A DNA stretch of 64,000 nt, from contig NZ_CP116034.1 in assembly GCF_027945075.1 (NCBI RefSeq), positions 806,001-870,000 on the forward strand, read 5' to 3'. The position numbers and the translations under genes are program-made. This DNA comes from Chryseobacterium sp. CY350. GTDB lineage: Bacteria; Bacteroidota; Bacteroidia; Flavobacteriales; Weeksellaceae. Below the pieces are notes generated by a model. That model was not told the origin of the DNA. It saw nothing but the letters and a program-made list of their open reading frames with translations, and searched no databases. Shown here in pieces: positions 37,021 through 45,597 of this stretch (its first letter is position 1; every line of letters starts with the position of its first letter).

Positions 37021-37722
37021 TTACTGAAGTTTCTTATTTTCTACTCTCGTCGTCTTATCAACTTTAAAAGCTCTGATCGGATCATTATAATAGATAAACT
37101 TTGCAGTATTCTTCACAGTTCCTTTCAGTGAATCTTTTACATTGACTTCAGCATAATTTCCATTCTGAGAATCCAGATTAAGATTAGTAATTTTCCAGTA
37201 AGGAGCGATCAAACTTGCTGTATCTGAGATCTTTATCACTGCATTTTTAGTTTCTCCCAAAAAATTGGCTCGGCTTCTGTTCAGCATTTCAACTTCTGCT
37301 CTTCGTGTGTTCACTGAACCCATAAAAGTAGCATTATTTTTTAAATTGAGTCTAAAATTATCGGTTTTAATTTCGCTCGAAATATTCATTTCGACAGAAT
37401 CTGAAAGAGAAACTTTTTCCAAATTATATTTTGAATAAATCGTTACATTGTAGAAATCTACACCTTTTGTTCCTCTGCCTTCTTTGATAGAAAGTGTTTT
37501 ATCATCTACATCAACATCCAGATTATCAGCAATATTGGAATAGGTTTCTATTTCGATAAAGTTTTTTGGACCACGAGCATAAAATACACGGAATTTTCCG
37601 TCTAAATCTAGATTAACGAATTCTTCGACGTCAATTTCCTTTTTTTCCAAGTTACCTTTTGGAGAAATTTTTCCACAAGAAACTAAAGCAAAAAATGAAA
37701 GTACATAAAAAATCTTTTTCAT
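37021..37722 (-). CDS. DUF2807 (GIN domain) lipoprotein
   Basis: This 233-aa protein has a lipoprotein signal with lipobox LVSC (Cys16). It is built of short beta strands typical of the GIN domain/head of auto-transporter adhesins: FRVFYARGPKNFIEIETYSN, NLDVDVDDKTLSIKEG, VTIYSKYNLEKVSLSDSVEMNI. A right-handed beta-solenoid is likely. Its role is unknown. It begins one base before the GT2 gene ends, and so sits in an operon DUF4199-GT2-DUF2807. Confidence 0.85.
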   Translation of the reverse strand: MKKIFYVLSFFALVSCGKISPKGNLEKKEIDVEEFVNLDLDGKFRVFYARGPKNFIEIETYSNIADNLDVDVDDKTLSIKEGRGTKGVDFYNVTIYSKYNLEKVSLSDSVEMNISSEIKTDNFRLNLKNNATFMGSVNTRRAEVEMLNRSRANFLGETKNAVIKISDTASLIAPYWKITNLNLDSQNGNYAEVNVKDSLKGTVKNTAKFIYYNDPIRAFKVDKTTRVENKKLQ

Positions 37723-37723
37723 C

Positions 37724-38674
37724 TTATATCACTTCGTCAATATTATAATTCTTATGCTCTCTATTCGTTCTGATAATCATTTCACCCAAAAATCCTGCTA
37801 TAAAAAGCAAAGTTCCCATCAACATCATCGTTAATGCAATAAAAAACCAAGGATTGTCGGTAATTAAATGTCCATAAATTCCTCGTGCAACGTCAATTAA
37901 TTTTGAAATGCCCAACCAAAATGCTGAAAGAAAACCTACGATAAACATGATGGTACCAACGGCTCCGAAAAAATGCATCGGTCTTCCACCAAAACGACTT
38001 ACAAACCAAAGAGTTACCAAATCTAAAAATCCACGAACGAATCTTTCAGTACCAAATTTTGAAGTACCGTAAGGTCTTGCCTGATGCGGAACTTCTTTCT
38101 CTGTAATTCTTCTGAAACCTGCATTAGCAGCCAAAACGGGAATATAACGGTGCATATCTCCGTACACATCGATTGATTTTACGACTTGTTTTTTATAAGC
38201 TTTCAGACCACAATTGAAATCATGCAGATACACTCCAGAAACTTTTCTTGCCGCAGCATTGAATAGTTTTGAAGGAATATTTTTTGTCATTACGTTATCA
38301 AAACGCTTTTTTTTCCAGCCGGAAACGATGTCATAATTATCCTCAATCACCATTCTGTAAAGCTCAGGAATTTCTTCCGGAAAATCCTGTAAATCAGCAT
38401 CCATGGTAATAATTACATCGCCGTTTGTTCTCTCAAATGCAGCATGTAAAGCCTGAGATTTTCCGTAATTTTTGGAAAATTTAATCCCATGGATCTGTGG
38501 ATGTTGCACTTTTAAATTCTCAATAATGCTCCAGGATAAATCTGTACTTCCGTCATCTATAAACCAGACTTCGTAAGATAAATTACTGGTTTTACATACG
38601 TTATCAATTCTTGTAAAAAGCTCTTCGAGAGATTCTTCCTCGTTTAGCAACGGAATAACTATAGATAAATTCAT
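37724..38674 (-). CDS. Family 2 glycosyltransferase, DPM/GtrB-like with C-terminal membrane helices
   Basis: This 316-aa protein starts with LSIVIPLLNEEESLEELF and has the nucleotide/metal DXD region ITMDADLQDFPEEI, plus a DDGSTD motif. Two hydrophobic helices at about 233-258 and 275-300 anchor it. This is the layout of GtrB and dolichol-phosphate-mannose-synthase-like enzymes, which charge undecaprenyl phosphate with a sugar for periplasmic GT-C transferases. It could supply the GT-C proteins at 11.3-16.4 kb, but this is an inference. Operon with the DUF4199 gene upstream (17 bp) and DUF2807 downstream. Confidence 0.9.
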   Translation of the reverse strand: MNLSIVIPLLNEEESLEELFTRIDNVCKTSNLSYEVWFIDDGSTDLSWSIIENLKVQHPQIHGIKFSKNYGKSQALHAAFERTNGDVIITMDADLQDFPEEIPELYRMVIEDNYDIVSGWKKKRFDNVMTKNIPSKLFNAAARKVSGVYLHDFNCGLKAYKKQVVKSIDVYGDMHRYIPVLAANAGFRRITEKEVPHQARPYGTSKFGTERFVRGFLDLVTLWFVSRFGGRPMHFFGAVGTIMFIVGFLSAFWLGISKLIDVARGIYGHLITDNPWFFIALTMMLMGTLLFIAGFLGEMIIRTNREHKNYNIDEVI

Positions 38675-38691
38675 TTAATTTCAGTAAAAAA

Positions 38692-39285
38692 TTATTCTTC
38701 AATGATTTCTTCCGGCATCGTCTTCTTTCTGAAAAATGCTCCGAAAAATACTGACAAAACTACGTAAAATATAAGAATTGCCGCAAAATATCCTGAAAAA
38801 TGACTTGCTGTCAACATATCTTTTCCTTTAACTATTTTAGGATCAAATCTCTGAAGACCTTCTTTATATTTTTGCTCCAGCTCGTCGATGTCTTTTTGAT
38901 GTTTCAAAATCTTTTTTGCAGACAAATATTCTTTATCTAATTCTGATTTCTGTCTCTGTACATATTGATAATTCAAAAGATCTTTTGCATCGGTATCAAT
39001 GAAATTTAAGAAAGAAAAAATGCTTACAATTGATAAAATTCCGCCTACGAACATCGGAACAAAAGCTCTTTTAAACGCCTCTCTAAAACCCATCCGATGT
39101 TTATTCCAACGGGATTTTACAGACCAAAAAGCTGCAAGAGCGTAAAATATTGGTAATACGAAAGCATTGACTTTCAATGAAGTATCAAAATATTTAACGC
39201 CTGAGAAAAGAAAATAAACTACAAAAAAGATCAACATTGTAGCAGCATAAAGCAAAATTCCTAAGATTACTGGACTTTTCGTCAT
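38692..39285 (-). CDS. DUF4199 family membrane protein
   Basis: This 197-aa protein has hydrophobic segments at about 7-29, 41-60, 74-94 and 163-185, with a charged coiled stretch between the third and fourth (QKSELDKEYLSAKKILKHQ). The pattern and the conserved RMGFREAFKRAFVPMFVGG sequence are those of DUF4199, common in Bacteroidetes, with no known activity. It is the first gene of the operon with GT2 and the DUF2807 lipoprotein. Confidence 0.8.
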   Translation of the reverse strand: MTKSPVILGILLYAATMLIFFVVYFLFSGVKYFDTSLKVNAFVLPIFYALAAFWSVKSRWNKHRMGFREAFKRAFVPMFVGGILSIVSIFSFLNFIDTDAKDLLNYQYVQRQKSELDKEYLSAKKILKHQKDIDELEQKYKEGLQRFDPKIVKGKDMLTASHFSGYFAAILIFYVVLSVFFGAFFRKKTMPEEIIEE

Positions 39286-39406
39286 AATTCTAATTTTTAG
39301 AAAATTTCTTAAAAAATATTGCTCTAAATTTCAGCGGTTTAGCTTTGATAAAGGTTTTTTCTAAGATTTTTTCTTTAATAATATTTTTAAGTTTACAATT
39401 AATTCC

Positions 39407-39414
39407 TATCTTTG
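39407..39414 (+). promoter_or_regulatory. -7 promoter box of the SRP RNA gene
   Basis: TATCTTTG; the predicted start 5 nt later (39419) coincides with the first base of the RNA's closing stem, supporting the spacing rule used for other promoters. Confidence 0.6.
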
Positions 39415-39416
39415 CA

Positions 39417-39520
39417 ACGGCAAGTCCTAAACAACCAGCTCCTGAGAACCCTCCAGGGTGGGAACGCAGCAAAGGTAATTGGTCGTAGCGGTGTGATTTA
39501 GGTAGCTTGCCATTTTTTAT
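39417..39520 (+). ncRNA. ffs: Signal recognition particle RNA, small bacterial type
   Basis: The core matches the conserved SRP RNA hairpin (4.5S type): CTGAGAACCCTCCAGG, then GGGTGGGAACGCAGCAA and AGGTAA around positions 39441-39478. The ends close by GGCAAG (39419-39424) pairing with CTTGCC (39506-39511), and a T run (39513-39518) terminates. The RNA binds Ffh in membrane targeting of nascent proteins. A short minus-strand ORF over it is spurious. Confidence 0.93.
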
Positions 39521-39579
39521 TTTTTAAACTAAGAGATTAAGATGATTTATTTAAATTACTTAATCTCTTAATTTTTTTG

Positions 39580-40266
39580 TTATATATCGAAACTTTCGCC
39601 CAGTTTTGGAAGAATCAATTCAACATTTTTTTCACTAAAATTTTTCATAGCATTTTCATGATCAATTTCTATTGCAGGGAAAGTATCAAAATGACAACCA
39701 ATAACTTTTGGAGTTTTCAATAATTCTGCTGCTGCAAAAGCCGCTTTTCTTGAACACATTGTGTAATGACCACCAATTGGAAGGATTGAAAGATCTAAAC
39801 GACCGTACAAAGCAGGAAACAACTGCATATCTGCCATTACTCCGGTATCACCAGCCAGATACACGTTTTTACCTTCTGGAAGTCTGAAAATATATCCTAC
39901 AGGAACTCCACCATAACTTCCGTCCGGAAACGAACTCGTATGATGAGCCGGAACCATTGAAATCTTCAGATCACCGATTTTTGCAGATCCACCTAAATTT
40001 ACATCGTCTTTATTTTTTGCATCTTTAAAGTATGCGCAGATTTCTGGCTGACCGATAATGGTAGTTTCAGGATAATGCTGCAAAACCTCTCCTACGTCAG
40101 CAATATGATCGCCGTGAGCATGAGTAATCAAAATATAATCGATTTTCTGTGCAGAAATATCAAATCCTGATTCTTCTTTTTTGTAGTTGTAAAAAGGATC
40201 ACAAAGAATTGTTTTTTCTTTGTACGTAAACAGGAAACAGTTTTGTCCTAAGTATTGTATTTTCAT
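39580..40266 (-). CDS. UPF0173 metal-dependent hydrolase
   Basis: This 228-aa metallo-beta-lactamase-fold protein has the zinc motif ITHAHGDHIADVGE (HxHxDH), a second His in SMVPAHHTSSFPDG, GDTGVMADMQLFPALYGR, and LPIGGHYTMCSRKAA. This set is that of the UPF0173 family, whose substrate is unknown. It is single, with no -7 box found upstream. Confidence 0.92.
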   Translation of the reverse strand: MKIQYLGQNCFLFTYKEKTILCDPFYNYKKEESGFDISAQKIDYILITHAHGDHIADVGEVLQHYPETTIIGQPEICAYFKDAKNKDDVNLGGSAKIGDLKISMVPAHHTSSFPDGSYGGVPVGYIFRLPEGKNVYLAGDTGVMADMQLFPALYGRLDLSILPIGGHYTMCSRKAAFAAAELLKTPKVIGCHFDTFPAIEIDHENAMKNFSEKNVELILPKLGESFDI

Positions 40267-40367
40267 TTTTAATTTTATTTGAATTTATTTTAACTACTAA
40301 TGATACTAATATTTTCCAAAAATGGTAGAATTTAGAATTTAAGGATGTGCCAAAAATTAAATAATTT

Positions 40368-41297
40368 TTACCTGAAAAAATTCAGTCCGAAAGCTGTAAG
40401 TACAGCCATCATAAACGTGAGAATTCCGACCTGTTTCAAAAACGGATCAAGCTGCCTTGGCTCTTTTACTACCATGATTTTTCTTCTCAGTTTCGCAAAA
40501 GGAATAATTAAAATCATTACAATAAAAACATAATAATTCTGTGACTGTAAAAATCCGTTTACTGCTAAAAAGATCAAAATCAATATTAATGGAAACTGCA
40601 GTAAAACCATTTCGTAGATCATGGCATTTTTAAACCCAATCCTCAAAGCCAAGCTGTTTTTTCCAGACAATTTATCGCTTTCTATGTCTCTCATATTGTT
40701 GAGATTAAGAACTGCCATACTCATCATTCCCACTGCTGTTCCGGGCAAAAGCATATCCCAGCTGAAAGTTTTAGTGAATAGAAAATAACTTCCGCAAACT
40801 GAAACCAAACCGAAAAAAATAAAGACAAAAATATCACCCAATCCCATATATCCGTAAGGTTTTTTCCCGATAGTGTAACCGATCGCTGCTAAAATACTTG
40901 CGATTCCCAAACCGATGAAGATGTAAAATTCATTCATAAATTCCGGGATAAAAGCCATGTATAACAAAGCTACGGTTGCTACAAAAGACAAGATTGAAAA
41001 TAAGATTACCGCATTTCTCATCTGTTTTGCGGTAATTTTACCGGAAGCCACAGCCCTTGATTCTGCTTCAGTTGCTCTTTTAGAATCAGTTCCTTTTATT
41101 CCGTCGCCGTAATCATTGGCGTAGTTTGACAAAATTTGATACAGTAATGTTACCAAAAGTGCCAATGCAAATATTTTCCAGTCCCAGGTTCCGCCTTCAC
41201 CCCAAAGTCTCCACTTTGCGATAAACGAACCCATAATAATTCCGCTCAGGGAAAGCGGTAAAGTTCTCAGCCTTGCAGCCTTTATCCAATCGTTCAT
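40368..41297 (-). CDS. menA: 1,4-dihydroxy-2-naphthoate polyprenyltransferase
   Basis: This 309-aa UbiA-superfamily membrane enzyme attaches the isoprenoid tail to DHNA in menaquinone synthesis. The first Asp-rich motif NYANDYGDGIKGTDSKR and the second, LNNMRDIESDKLSGKNSLA, bind Mg-pyrophosphate. The N-terminus (IKAARLRTLPLSLSGIIMG) is typical of MenA, and about eight membrane helices follow. It shares an orientation with the PH-domain genes upstream (57 bp) and with menB, though a terminator separates menB. Confidence 0.95.
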   Translation of the reverse strand: MNDWIKAARLRTLPLSLSGIIMGSFIAKWRLWGEGGTWDWKIFALALLVTLLYQILSNYANDYGDGIKGTDSKRATEAESRAVASGKITAKQMRNAVILFSILSFVATVALLYMAFIPEFMNEFYIFIGLGIASILAAIGYTIGKKPYGYMGLGDIFVFIFFGLVSVCGSYFLFTKTFSWDMLLPGTAVGMMSMAVLNLNNMRDIESDKLSGKNSLALRIGFKNAMIYEMVLLQFPLILILIFLAVNGFLQSQNYYVFIVMILIIPFAKLRRKIMVVKEPRQLDPFLKQVGILTFMMAVLTAFGLNFFR

Positions 41298-41354
41298 AAT
41301 TATATTTGATAAGAGATAATTGATTAGTAAATATTGATTAACACTAATTAATTA

Positions 41355-42851
41355 TCATTTATTTTTTGATGTTTCTATTTTATAAATACAGTAATTCAAC
41401 ATTTTTTGGAGTTTAAAAAAGTCTAAAGCGACCATTTTGAAGCGTCCTGCAGAAGTAATAAATGTGATGCTTCCTAAGTTTGTTTTCCGTTGCCAAAAAT
41501 ACTGAGAAATTTTCACAGTTTGAAGCTTTTCAACCTCAAAAGTTCGGTAATCTATATCCCAAATTCCTGATTTTAGCCTGATAAATCTTTCGTTAAAAAA
41601 CAATGTAAGATTTCGAAAAGAAATCAAGATCAATGTTTCGGCCAAAACAACATAGATAACTGCTAATAACCAATAATTTAAAAATAAACCTTTATTAATG
41701 ATGAGAAATAAAAATATCGGAAAAATGATCCATTGAAAATTATTAACAATAATCAATCTAAAATTTGGTTTTAAATAATTATTGAATAGAGGATTTTCAT
41801 TCCAAATCGAAAAAACGAGTTGTTGCTTTTCAGTCATACTTATTCCCGGAACTGAAGAGACGTTTTTTTCGTTTTCGTTTTTTCCGATCTGCAAAAACTT
41901 TACATATGAAATTTTTAATTGTTTCTGAATCCAATTTTGTGTTTCGGCAATTACCTGCACTTTTGATTTTGTTACAATGGAATTTTTGGTATTAAACAAG
42001 CCAAATTCAAAAGAAAAACTCTGAATATTTTCCGTTATTTTAAAGTTGTAATATTTGATCAATGTTCGAGCAGCATTGATTAAAATTCCTATAAACATGA
42101 TCAGCAAAACAACAAATACCAGCATCGGAACTGAAAATCTAAGAATTTGAGATTCAACGGTATCATAATCCAACACTGTATCAAACTTTGCTTTTTTCAA
42201 AAGATTATTTAGCTCAGAAAAACCGTAAACCATTAAACTCACAAGCGCAAAAAAACTTTGAAGATAATTGGCAGTTATACCATATTTTAATAGGCTCCAA
42301 ACTGAAATTCTAATGTGAGATTTTTTATTTTTTTCATTAGCAAATTGTTCTTCTGTTACATTGCTACTTTCTTCAGAATGTAGCTCTGTGAGAAGATATT
42401 TTTTTAAGTCAATCGCATTTTGCTTTGTCAGTGCAGAAATCTTAACTTCTTTATCAGAGCTACCAGGCGTGTCTATTTCGAGTTTATAAATATTAAAGAA
42501 TCGATGAATGAAAGGTTGTGAAATATTAACTTCCTGAATATTTTCTCGTTTTATTTTGATTACAGATTTGTTAATAATTCCTTCGTGAATTACAAATTCT
42601 TCATTTTCTTCATCAATAAAATATTTGAAATGATAATATTGTATTATTGTAGATATGATTAAAATTAACAATGCAGCGATAATTGCAGCAATGACCAACC
42701 ATGAATTTACGCGGTCTTTATTTACAAAAAAAAGAATCACAAAAACCCATAAGCTTTTGATCACCGTTCCGATATTATAAAGGAAAAGTAAAACGATGCC
42801 TGTTTTTGATTGTCTTTGAGGCTGGAAAAATGAATTATGATTGTCCGCCAT
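41355..42851 (-). CDS. Membrane protein with bacterial PH (bPH2) domains, YdbT-like
   Basis: This 498-aa protein has repeated pairs of membrane helices (e.g. about 17-42 and 45-67) each followed by a bPH2 domain: EFVIHEGIINKSVIKIKRENIQEV, then FEFGLFNTKNSIVTKSKVQVI, and ERFIRLKSGIWDIDYRTFEVEKLQTV. This is the YdbT architecture. The function is unknown. Its start overlaps the end of the smaller YdbS-like gene by 17 bp, so the two are coupled. Confidence 0.87.
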   Translation of the reverse strand: MADNHNSFFQPQRQSKTGIVLLFLYNIGTVIKSLWVFVILFFVNKDRVNSWLVIAAIIAALLILIISTIIQYYHFKYFIDEENEEFVIHEGIINKSVIKIKRENIQEVNISQPFIHRFFNIYKLEIDTPGSSDKEVKISALTKQNAIDLKKYLLTELHSEESSNVTEEQFANEKNKKSHIRISVWSLLKYGITANYLQSFFALVSLMVYGFSELNNLLKKAKFDTVLDYDTVESQILRFSVPMLVFVVLLIMFIGILINAARTLIKYYNFKITENIQSFSFEFGLFNTKNSIVTKSKVQVIAETQNWIQKQLKISYVKFLQIGKNENEKNVSSVPGISMTEKQQLVFSIWNENPLFNNYLKPNFRLIIVNNFQWIIFPIFLFLIINKGLFLNYWLLAVIYVVLAETLILISFRNLTLFFNERFIRLKSGIWDIDYRTFEVEKLQTVKISQYFWQRKTNLGSITFITSAGRFKMVALDFFKLQKMLNYCIYKIETSKNK

Positions 42852-43380
42852 TTTCTGTTTTGTCTTTCGAAATACTTACCCGAATAATATGGTTAATTCC
42901 TTCTGCAATACTTTCAGGCAAGCCATTGACGGTAACATCACCTCCGCTCACGCCGGCTGTATATACGGTAATTGATTTTAATTGTAAAATTTTAGAAAAC
43001 CAACCCTGCTCAACTTTAATATGTTGAATTCTGATAAACGGAACAATAATTAAACTTCTCTTGAGCCAGCCGTACTGATACACTAAATCTCTTTCACGAA
43101 TTGCATACTTCCTGAACTTAAATCCTAAAACAGCACTTATAAAAATAAACGAAATCACCAGAAAAATTGCAATTACTGCAGTCGATATTTGTAAAACACT
43201 CAGATTATTGTGGAAAAAATAAAAAGCTAAACTAACCGCTGCAATCAAGAAGATAGAAAAAATAGAAACATTCAACAAAATAATCCTTAGATATTTAGGT
43301 GACACAGCCATTAATTTTAAATCATTAAAATCAGGAATCTCGAGATCAAGGATTTGAGAGTTTTGAAAATTTTCTTCCAT
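42835..43380 (-). CDS. Membrane protein with bPH2 domain, YdbS-like
   Basis: This 181-aa protein has two membrane helices (about 32-53 and 60-83) and one bPH2 domain (RERDLVYQYGWLKRSLIIVPFIRIQHIKVEQGW). In many bacteria YdbS and YdbT homologues are paired, as here, where the downstream gene overlaps it by 17 bp. Role unknown; possibly membrane or lipid interaction. Confidence 0.87.
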   Translation of the reverse strand: MEENFQNSQILDLEIPDFNDLKLMAVSPKYLRIILLNVSIFSIFLIAAVSLAFYFFHNNLSVLQISTAVIAIFLVISFIFISAVLGFKFRKYAIRERDLVYQYGWLKRSLIIVPFIRIQHIKVEQGWFSKILQLKSITVYTAGVSGGDVTVNGLPESIAEGINHIIRVSISKDKTENGGQS

Positions 43381-43468
43381 ACTTAATTTTGCAACACGTT
43401 TTGAGAGAGAAGCAGATTCAGTTTGTAATCTTGAAAATCACCAAATCTGCGAACAACATTTCAGACAA

Positions 43469-43504
43469 AATAATAGGTAATGAATTCGCTCATTACCTAT
43501 TATT
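43469..43504. terminator. Terminator after menB
   Basis: A perfect 15-bp stem (AATAATAGGTAATGA with TCATTACCTATTATT) around a 6-nt loop. Confidence 0.85.
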
Positions 43505-43516
43505 GTTATTTATGAT

Positions 43517-44353
43517 TTAAGAAATCCATTGATCTTTACCAAAATCTGGTTTTCTCTTTTCGAGAAATGCATTTCTTCCTTCTTTTGCTTCTTCTGTCAT
43601 GTAAGCTAAACGGGTCGCTTCGCCTGCGAAAATCTGCTGACCAACCATTCCGTCGTCTGTGAGATTCATTGCAAATTTCAGCATTCTGATGGAAGTCGGA
43701 GATTTCGCTAAAATTTCCTGAGCCCATTCATAAGCTGTATCTTCTAACTCTTCGTGAGGAATCACAGCATTCACCATTCCCATTTCCAGAGCTTCCTGTG
43801 CAGAATAATTTCTCCCTAAAAAGAAGATCTCACGTGCTTTTTTCTGTCCGACCATTTTAGCTAAATAAGCAGAACCATAACCTCCATCAAAACTTGTCAC
43901 ATCTGCATCTGTTTGTTTAAAAATCGCATGTTCTTTACTGGCTAAAGTAAGATCACAGACCACGTGAAGAGAATGACCGCCACCAACTGCCCAACCGGGA
44001 ACAACTGCGATCACAGCTTTTGGCATAAAACGGATCAAACGCTGAACTTCAAGAATATTCAGACGGTGTCTTCCATCTTCGCCTACGTAACCTTGCTGAC
44101 CTCTTGCATTCTGATCACCGCCGCTGCAGAAAGCCCAACCGCCGTCTTTTGTACTCGGTCCTTCTCCGGAAAGCAATACAACACCTATTGATGAATCTTC
44201 GTAAGCATCATAAAAAGCGTCATATAATTCTGAGGTTGTTTTGGGTCTGAAAGCATTACGAACTTCAGGTCTGTTGAAGGCAATTCTTGCGACACCATTG
44301 CATTTTTTGTAGGTGATGTCTTCGTATTCTTTGACGGTTTTCCACTCGATCAT
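43517..44353 (-). CDS. menB: 1,4-dihydroxy-2-naphthoyl-CoA synthase
   Basis: This 278-aa crotonase-fold enzyme closes the naphthalene ring in menaquinone synthesis. MenB features: NRPEVRNAFRPKTTSEL, the oxyanion motif GWAFCSGGDQNARGQQGYVG, GWAVGGGHSLHVVCD, and DADVTSFDGGYGSAYLAK with the MenB-specific Asp/Gly region. Length and the C-terminal FGKDQW fit. With menA 2.2 kb downstream it shows that respiration is based on menaquinone. The CAAAGATA box (44370-44377) gives a leader near 12 nt. Confidence 0.97.
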   Translation of the reverse strand: MIEWKTVKEYEDITYKKCNGVARIAFNRPEVRNAFRPKTTSELYDAFYDAYEDSSIGVVLLSGEGPSTKDGGWAFCSGGDQNARGQQGYVGEDGRHRLNILEVQRLIRFMPKAVIAVVPGWAVGGGHSLHVVCDLTLASKEHAIFKQTDADVTSFDGGYGSAYLAKMVGQKKAREIFFLGRNYSAQEALEMGMVNAVIPHEELEDTAYEWAQEILAKSPTSIRMLKFAMNLTDDGMVGQQIFAGEATRLAYMTEEAKEGRNAFLEKRKPDFGKDQWIS

Positions 44354-44369
44354 TCTGTAAAATTTTCCT

Positions 44370-44377
44370 CAAAGATA
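44370..44377 (-). promoter_or_regulatory. -7 promoter box of menB
   Basis: Minus-strand TATCTTTG; leader about 12 nt. Confidence 0.5.
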
Positions 44378-44465
44378 AGAAATTACATAGAAATTTCTGG
44401 TTGAAATCTGATGATAATCATGCAAAATACATAAACTTTTACTACTTAATATTACATCATAAAAA

Positions 44466-44498
44466 GAAAAACCGAAACAAGATTGTTTCGGTTTTAAT
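44466..44498. terminator. Terminator after the TPR gene
   Basis: Perfect 13-bp stem AAAACCGAAACAA / TTGTTTCGGTTTT with a 2-nt loop by perfect pairing; strand of use is minus. Confidence 0.88.
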
Positions 44499-44516
44499 TA
44501 ATTCAATTGAATTAAA

Positions 44517-45569
44517 TTATTTTGGCTGTTTAGCTTCAAGTTCAGCTTGTTTTGCTTTCAACTCGTTTGCTTTCGCCTGATTTTTTGTAATTCCGTAAAT
44601 TTCGCGTAATGTCGTTACAGCATCCAAATTTTCTGTGTTGGTCTGATACCATTTTTCTGCGTAAGGCAATGCTTTATTAAATCTCTCCTTTCTGGCTTCA
44701 ATCAATTTTGTAGCCTCATCAGGATTAGATTTTCTAACAGCGTTGATGCTTTCAACAGCTTTTGCATCATCACCAATTAATGTATACACTAAATTTTGGT
44801 TAGCATTATTAGTCAATGTTGGGTTATTAGCCGCAAGTTCAATTGCTTTTTGAAAAGAAGCAATAGCTTCAGCTTCTGTTGCAGGATTTTTAGACTGTAA
44901 AACTCCTAAATTATACCAATTTGTTCCGTCGTTTGGATTTTTAGCTAACTGCTCTTTTAGATTTGACATAAATTTGTCAGTATTTCCTGTAGCATAAAGT
45001 GCAGAACCTTGATATTCTTTCAATTTTGCATTGTTAGGAAATTTAGCAAGACCTTTTTCAATCAAAGCCAAAGCTTCGTCATTCTTTTTAGCATTCAAAA
45101 GTAATGTTGACAAAGTTTCGTATAAATCTGGTTCTACACTTTTAGTTTGCTCAGTTTTAAAATCCGTATAATCTTTTGAAGAAGATTTTTTAAGCAAATC
45201 CCAAGTATTCTTATCAAGTGTAGTAACTTCACCTGTCTTAGTTGCTTTTGCAGTATAATTGGTCTGCACTCCTGTGTATCCTGAATTTATTAAATCAGTA
45301 TAAATCTTGATCGATTCATCTACATTATTTGCAAGAGCATAGCTTAATCCTGCGTAATACATATAGATTTTATCATCCTGACCACTTGTCTTCATTAAGT
45401 TGTAAACTTCTAAAAACTTTGGAGCTGCAACGGCATAATTTTTTGCCTGATAAGCATCCATTGCTGCTTTATTAGAAGCTTGTAATTGAGCATTCACATC
45501 CTTTGCATCTTTCTGTCCGAAAACAAATGCTGATGAAATGATCGCTATACCTAAAATTAGCTTTTTCAT
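44517..45569 (-). CDS. Periplasmic TPR-repeat protein
   Basis: This 350-aa protein has a signal peptide (ending FVFGQ) and several TPR motifs, for example YAVAAPKFLEVYNLMKTSG, EALALIEKGLAKFPNNAKLKEYQG, and GTNWYNLGVLQSKNPATEAEAIASFQKAIEL. The rest is Lys/Glu/Ala rich. TPRs mediate protein contact; the partner is unknown. It lies only 28 bp after gyrA, so both are presumably one transcript, ending at the terminator at 44466-44498. Confidence 0.85.
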   Translation of the reverse strand: MKKLILGIAIISSAFVFGQKDAKDVNAQLQASNKAAMDAYQAKNYAVAAPKFLEVYNLMKTSGQDDKIYMYYAGLSYALANNVDESIKIYTDLINSGYTGVQTNYTAKATKTGEVTTLDKNTWDLLKKSSSKDYTDFKTEQTKSVEPDLYETLSTLLLNAKKNDEALALIEKGLAKFPNNAKLKEYQGSALYATGNTDKFMSNLKEQLAKNPNDGTNWYNLGVLQSKNPATEAEAIASFQKAIELAANNPTLTNNANQNLVYTLIGDDAKAVESINAVRKSNPDEATKLIEARKERFNKALPYAEKWYQTNTENLDAVTTLREIYGITKNQAKANELKAKQAELEAKQPK

Positions 45570-45597
45570 AATAATAACAATTTTATTTTTATTTTAA

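Noticed and set aside
39290..39472. 60-aa minus-strand ORF overlapping the SRP RNA
   Set aside because: It runs antisense across the conserved SRP RNA hairpin and has no similarity to a protein.
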